Shown here: piece after piece, positions 7,603-10,963 of the stretch | Position numbering within the stretch: the stretch's first letter is position 1 | Layout: every line of letters begins with the position of its first letter | Source of the DNA: Candidatus Poseidoniaceae archaeon | Lineage (GTDB): Archaea > Thermoplasmatota > Poseidoniia > Poseidoniales > Poseidoniaceae | NCBI GenBank assembly: GCA_030741455.1 | Contig: JASLVI010000044.1 | Span: 1 to 10,963 of the forward strand | DNA length: 10,963 nt | Direction of reading: 5' to 3' | Translations under genes and position numbers: made by a program | The notes under the pieces: generated by a model | The model's database searches: none | What the model was told of the DNA's origin: nothing | What the model saw: only the letters and a program-made list of their open reading frames with translations

Positions 7603-9252
7603 ATGGAAGGAGGGGAATCTACGGGAGTTTCCTTCTTTCAACGGTTTGCGTCTTCATCGAAATTTCCTGCAACAATGATTGTATTTGGTGCGTTCGTTGC
7701 TATGGCAGAATCCTTGTTCATGCTCATGCAAGGACAATCGATTGAAAACGCTGTTTGGCCGCAAGCCGTTCGCACCTTGTCATGGACATTCTTCCTTCGA
7801 GAAAATGTTACAATGGTTACAATACTCTCCGCTCTCTTTCTTGGAGGTTGCATTTATGCGTCGGTTCAACATCGTCGTGGACGCTTCCTACCAAAGGCTG
7901 CCCAAGCGGCAGTTTATGCTGTCCTCGGAGGAGTCTTTGCATCTTGGATTATCTTTGTCCTCATGGATTATCGATACATTCGTGGTGCGTTCTTACTCCT
8001 ACCTACCATCTACGGAATTCTTCTTCTCGGTTCAGCCATCGCCATTCGAGGTCCACCAAGCCTTCCAGAAGCTTCACAGAATTGGAAAGAAAAAGGAACG
8101 ACAATCCTTCACATCGCCACTATTTTCTTGGCTGCTTGGTTGGTCATGCCAGGAATCCCTGCGCTGATAGGAATCGCACCATCACCTCCATCAGCACCTA
8201 CCATGGGCTATGGTGCAGAAGCGGGCCCATTCGATCGGACAACCCTTCGATACGCCTATCCATTGCCAGAAGAGGTCATTGCTATACAAGGGCCGACTGA
8301 GGAAGACATCGAATTTTCAATCTACGTCACAGTACCTCACTTACCAGAAGATCCTGGAATTGAAGGCGTCCCTCTCGCAATTCTCTTTCATGCCTTCAAC
8401 AATCCATCCATTGATTCCTATATGGATTGGATTGACCATCTTGCTGCAAAGGGTATGGTCGTTGCATACATTCAGTATCCAACAGATGTTCGGCCTGAAG
8501 GAGGCGATGATTTCGAACCGGACCATGTTGATGGAACCTCAGATTGGCCGCATCATGTTCCACGAATGCTATCAATCCAATCTGCTCTCAATCGTCTGAA
8601 TGAAACCATTACCTCCGAACCACGCGATGTTGCAATCGATGAGATTCTCGACAATCTCACAATCATGCCTGAACATCTCTGGATCGGTGGGCACAGTCTT
8701 GGAGGCGCATATGCGCTTCAAGCACTTGGAATGGCTCAACAAATGGGATGGGGGAGTGAAACACTTCTTGTCGATACGGAAATGGCTGCAGCCCGACCTG
8801 TTCAAGAAGAATGGTTTCCCGAATATACCAATCTTCCAGAACGTACAATCGTTCATCTGGTCGTGAGTGAAGACGATATGACGGTTGGCCAGTGTAACAG
8901 CGTCCATCAGCATGCTCTGTTTGAGCAAGTAGACGAGAATCAATCTCTGCTATTGTATATCCCTAGCGACCGCTATGGATTCCCTCGTTTAGTAGCAACA
9001 CATTACATTCCTGCAAACGAAGCGCATGATACCCTCGCCGATTGGGCCTTCTACCGTCGAGTTGATGCTCAAGCCGACTGGGTTGTTGCTCACAGCCGTC
9101 AAGATCTCAATACGGCCGACTTTGCTTACGCAAACCTTGTCAATGGTGAGATGCTAACGAACATGGGGAAGTGGTCCGACGGTGTCGATGTACTCCCAAT
9201 CCAAGCATACTCGAATCCGAGTGCAGTGTCGAAGTTTGCAGATTGTTTCTAG
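7603..9252 (+). CDS. Membrane-embedded alpha/beta-hydrolase
   Basis: A 549-residue protein with two parts. Residues 1-190 are hydrophobic with about five transmembrane segments (roughly 22-43, 68-88, 102-120, 127-148, 166-190). Residues about 230-549 form an alpha/beta-hydrolase domain. Its nucleophile is Ser365 in GGHSLGGAYAL; the acid is probably Asp424 or Asp425 (VVSEDDMT), and the histidine is probably His475 (NEAHD) or His467. The segment VPLAILFHAFNNPS is the strand-loop that usually forms the oxyanion hole, as in dienelactone-hydrolase and chlorophyllase-like enzymes. Substrate is not recognisable: ester or lipid hydrolysis near the membrane is an inference. ATG at 7603 was chosen; a GTG at 7588 adds five residues but lies inside the inverted repeat. 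The stop is followed after 11 bases by the MerT-like gene, so the two are probably one transcript. Confidence 0.8.
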   Translation: MEGGESTGVSFFQRFASSSKFPATMIVFGAFVAMAESLFMLMQGQSIENAVWPQAVRTLSWTFFLRENVTMVTILSALFLGGCIYASVQHRRGRFLPKAAQAAVYAVLGGVFASWIIFVLMDYRYIRGAFLLLPTIYGILLLGSAIAIRGPPSLPEASQNWKEKGTTILHIATIFLAAWLVMPGIPALIGIAPSPPSAPTMGYGAEAGPFDRTTLRYAYPLPEEVIAIQGPTEEDIEFSIYVTVPHLPEDPGIEGVPLAILFHAFNNPSIDSYMDWIDHLAAKGMVVAYIQYPTDVRPEGGDDFEPDHVDGTSDWPHHVPRMLSIQSALNRLNETITSEPRDVAIDEILDNLTIMPEHLWIGGHSLGGAYALQALGMAQQMGWGSETLLVDTEMAAARPVQEEWFPEYTNLPERTIVHLVVSEDDMTVGQCNSVHQHALFEQVDENQSLLLYIPSDRYGFPRLVATHYIPANEAHDTLADWAFYRRVDAQADWVVAHSRQDLNTADFAYANLVNGEMLTNMGKWSDGVDVLPIQAYSNPSAVSKFADCF

Positions 9253-9260
9253 GAGGTGAT
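9251..9260 (+). promoter_or_regulatory. Full-length Shine-Dalgarno site for the MerT-like gene
   Basis: AGGAGGTGAT overlaps the hydrolase stop codon (TAG, 9250-9252) and ends three bases before a GTG codon at 9264. It matches the complement of the usual 16S rRNA 3' end over ten bases. It decides the start of the next gene and implies that translation of the MerT-like protein follows termination on the hydrolase mRNA. No other gene here has such a strong site. Confidence 0.85.
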
Positions 9261-9263
9261 TCG

Positions 9264-9686
9264 GTGGAAGATGAAGAAGAGAACGTCAAATCGATTGTGA
9301 AACTCATCTCAACTTCGACCATTATCGCATCTATGTGTTGCTTACCGAGCGTTGTTCTGGTTCTGTTCGGTCTTGCAAGTGTAAGTTCTGCAGCCGCCCT
9401 TTCCGATACGTTGTATTGGGGAGGAGAGGGGTACGAATGGTTTCGTCCAACAATGCTTACAATCGCTTCAATTTCAGTCATTGTGGGCTTAGTAATCTAT
9501 TTCCGCAATCGCGGCATTTGCACATTTGATGATGTTCAACGCCAACGAAGGAAGGTCATCAATACCTCCCTACTCGTCATCATCATCGCTTATCTCTCGT
9601 ATTTATTGTTCAATTATGTGATTCTCACAGAGGTTGGTATCCTTCTCGGTCTTGAATGGGAATCAAGTCGAGTCTGGAACAAATGA
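9264..9686 (+). CDS. MerT-like three-helix membrane protein (putative metal/mercury transporter)
   Basis: A 140-residue protein with three predicted transmembrane helices (about 12-43, 60-81, 98-122). The layout matches the mercuric transporter MerT: helix 1 carries a vicinal cysteine pair followed by proline (Cys25-Cys26, MCCLPS), then VLVLFGL; a FRP motif (60-62) precedes helix 2, like the YRP of MerT; and a cysteine (Cys86) sits in the loop before helix 3. In MerT such cysteines pass Hg(II) across the membrane. Here only one loop cysteine is present, and there is no adjacent merP, merA or merR, so another metal or role is possible. GTG at 9264 is chosen because of the strong ribosome-binding site; the frame is open further upstream to 9171, but that would overlap the hydrolase by 82 bases. 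It ends exactly against the convergent phosphopantetheinyl transferase gene. Confidence 0.6.
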   Translation: MEDEEENVKSIVKLISTSTIIASMCCLPSVVLVLFGLASVSSAAALSDTLYWGGEGYEWFRPTMLTIASISVIVGLVIYFRNRGICTFDDVQRQRRKVINTSLLVIIIAYLSYLLFNYVILTEVGILLGLEWESSRVWNK

Positions 9687-10487
9687 TCAGCCATTGTTCC
9701 GTACAGTTGAACATCCAACTGTCCAATCATCGCCAGAATTCATTGCTACTCGAGTTGCATCCAACAAGTCATCTTCTGGAGTTCGAATTGGCCGTGTATC
9801 AAGACCCCATGCAAGCGTGATTTGATAGGTTTGATTTGATAAATTCCTTAATTGAAAAATCGAATTTTCAATTGAGATTTTATTTCCATCATTCACATTG
9901 GATATATCGATGGCTCGAGGATTCAGATGCATCCCTAAACGTGCCGCTTTCTGAACCGCTTCTTTTGCAGTCCAAACCCAAAGCGCATCCAGTTCACCCG
10001 ATCGAAGGCGGGCTAACTCCTCGCCCTTTGCCATCATATCGTAAACGGTTGGTTTCGGAGGTCGAGATAGAGGTTCTGCGTCGATACCCACTGCCCATCC
10101 ATGTTCTACAAGAGCCACACACGCAAGTTGCTCGCTGTGCGAAATCGAAAGATTCGGTAATGTTGGTTGAACCCATAAACCCTGTATGGCTTGGAGGTAA
10201 GGTGCTCGTTCCTCCGTTCTCGATACCATGAGCTTTGAACAGTCAATACCGCCCCATTCATTCAGTGCTTCTTCCAAAAGCCAACGTGCAGAAAGATGCT
10301 CATTTCGTCGCTTCTCGGTTTTGAATGTCTTGATTTCATCCCAATCAATGAACTGAAGCGAGGCTGGATCTTTTTCTCCGATTGTACACGTCGCAATAAG
10401 GCAACGTGGACCATGCTCAAGAGCGACCCATTGAATCGTTGCTTGCAAAGAATCACACTCAACGCTCGAGGGAGAATTTCTGATCAT
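9687..10487 (-). CDS. 4'-phosphopantetheinyl transferase, Sfp type
   Basis: A 266-residue enzyme predicted to move the phosphopantetheine arm of CoA onto a serine of acyl or peptidyl carrier domains, turning apo into holo form. Motifs in order: an arginine-rich N-terminal helix (KTEKRRNEHLSARW, 56-69), RAPYL (94-98, the substrate-contact proline region), SISHS (114-118), the Mg2+-binding GIDAE (Asp136, Glu138), and the signature WTAKEAVQK (172-180, with Glu176 as the third metal ligand and Lys175/Lys180). Length fits the larger Sfp/Gsp two-lobe class rather than the short AcpS class. Its start overlaps the stop of the upstream megasynthase gene by 29 bases, so the two are almost certainly co-transcribed and probably translationally coupled. 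That makes the carrier domains of that synthase the likely substrate. No clear ribosome-binding site is seen before ATG 10487. Confidence 0.9.
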   Translation of the reverse strand: MIRNSPSSVECDSLQATIQWVALEHGPRCLIATCTIGEKDPASLQFIDWDEIKTFKTEKRRNEHLSARWLLEEALNEWGGIDCSKLMVSRTEERAPYLQAIQGLWVQPTLPNLSISHSEQLACVALVEHGWAVGIDAEPLSRPPKPTVYDMMAKGEELARLRSGELDALWVWTAKEAVQKAARLGMHLNPRAIDISNVNDGNKISIENSIFQLRNLSNQTYQITLAWGLDTRPIRTPEDDLLDATRVAMNSGDDWTVGCSTVRNNG

Positions 10488-10963
10488 CGGGAACAGGAGC
10501 CATCGCCTTCAATCGAAGTCCCTTCAGGGCGAGAATCGGTGCATCATCTGAACCAACAACAAGAACATCATGCACTGTAACACCTGCTTCTTCTACCGCA
10601 ACACGGATTGATCGCAACCGAAGTTGTTCATCACGTTCAGGTACACGTAGCATTGTGGACCATTCAATACCAACTGGTAAACTGCTGAATCCCTCAGATT
10701 CCATGGCAACCAGTCCAGCATTTTGGAAACCTGCCTCAATCAACATTGGAAGAGCTTCCAAGAGTACATCCTCCCCTTCACGCTCATGGGCGAATTGATC
10801 CGTTGCAGGCAATTGATGGCGCATGAGAGCAATTCCATCAACACCGGGCGTAGATGCATCCCCAGAGCCACGTAGAACGCCTCCATGAGATTGGAAACGC
10901 GGACCATGGAAATAGCGCAGATAGATGAACGAGGGATGGTGTTCAAGACGGCCTGCTGGAGGT
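10459..10963 (-). CDS. C-terminal end of a polyketide/fatty-acid megasynthase: PKS-type dehydratase domain (partial)
   Basis: Only the last 167 codons are visible; the frame is open to the window edge and no start should be assigned within it. The visible part resembles the second hot-dog half of a PKS-type dehydratase domain. It has RYFHGPRFQSHGGVLRG (visible residues 16-32), matching the YGPxFQG segment of these domains, then LPMLIEAGFQNAG (71-83), which corresponds to the LxDAxxQ motif holding the second catalytic residue, then a beta-rich stretch ending LRLKAM. The usual Asp is replaced by Glu76. Dehydratase domains remove water from 3-hydroxyacyl chains on a carrier protein. Being C-terminal, the domain should follow ketosynthase, acyltransferase, carrier and reductase domains upstream, outside the window. 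The overlap with a phosphopantetheinyl transferase supports the call. Polyketide, long-chain or polyunsaturated fatty acid products are all possible. Confidence 0.75.
   Translation of the reverse strand, partial: PPAGRLEHHPSFIYLRYFHGPRFQSHGGVLRGSGDASTPGVDGIALMRHQLPATDQFAHEREGEDVLLEALPMLIEAGFQNAGLVAMESEGFSSLPVGIEWSTMLRVPERDEQLRLRSIRVAVEEAGVTVHDVLVVGSDDAPILALKGLRLKAMAPVPDDQKFSLER

Noticed and set aside
7607..7615. AAGGAGGGG as a ribosome-binding site
   Set aside because: No in-frame ATG, GTG or TTG lies at a usable distance downstream; the next ATG is at 7675, and the site falls inside the coding region from 7603.
7679..8599. Overlapping plus-strand frames inside the hydrolase gene
   Set aside because: They lack domain features, are out of frame with the well-supported hydrolase, and are explained as shadow frames.
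9171..9263. Upstream start of the MerT-like gene at GTG/ATG-like codons from 9171
   Set aside because: It would overlap the hydrolase gene by 82 bases and ignore the ten-base Shine-Dalgarno site in front of GTG 9264.
9836..10231. 131-residue plus-strand frame opposite the phosphopantetheinyl transferase
   Set aside because: The minus strand carries all the transferase motifs; the plus-strand product shows no family signature.

Overview
The window looks like a chromosomal segment from a planktonic archaeon, most likely marine group II Euryarchaeota (Poseidoniales). The grounds are indirect: a giant secreted subtilase with thrombospondin type-3 (TSP3) repeats and one C-terminal membrane anchor, lipobox proteins ending in 'SGCFG', a tRNA-Gly without an encoded CCA end, and very short intergenic gaps. 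No marker gene is present, so the taxon is an inference.

Layout. A minus-strand 5' fragment of an ABC exporter (1-279) is divergent, across 45 bp, from a plus-strand run. That run holds a 1883-residue surface subtilase (325-5976), tRNA-Gly(UCC) (6033-6104), an M28-family zinc peptidase lipoprotein (6149-7558), a multi-pass membrane alpha/beta-hydrolase (7603-9252) and a 140-residue MerT-like membrane protein (9264-9686). The last gene meets, stop codon to stop codon with no gap, a minus-strand pair: an Sfp-type 4'-phosphopantetheinyl transferase (9687-10487), overlapped by 29 bp by the 3' end of a large gene whose visible part is a polyketide-synthase-type dehydratase domain (10459 to the window edge).

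Function. The plus-strand proteins act at or outside the cell surface. The subtilase and the M28 lipoprotein would together cut proteins and then trim peptides, fitting a protein-degrading heterotroph. The hydrolase and MerT-like protein have no clear shared pathway but are closely spaced and probably co-transcribed. The minus-strand pair is the most unusual part: a carrier-protein-dependent megasynthase, polyketide or fatty-acid type, with its own activating phosphopantetheinyl transferase. Most archaea lack both acyl carrier proteins and this chemistry.

The TSP3 array of the subtilase shows clear unit structure. Units come in discrete lengths (57, 65 and 71-72 residues, plus two shortened ones). 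One 44-residue unit looks like an in-frame 81-nt deletion between two GATGCA copies. No stretch over 300 bases lacks a gene, and no insertion sequence or CRISPR array was seen.
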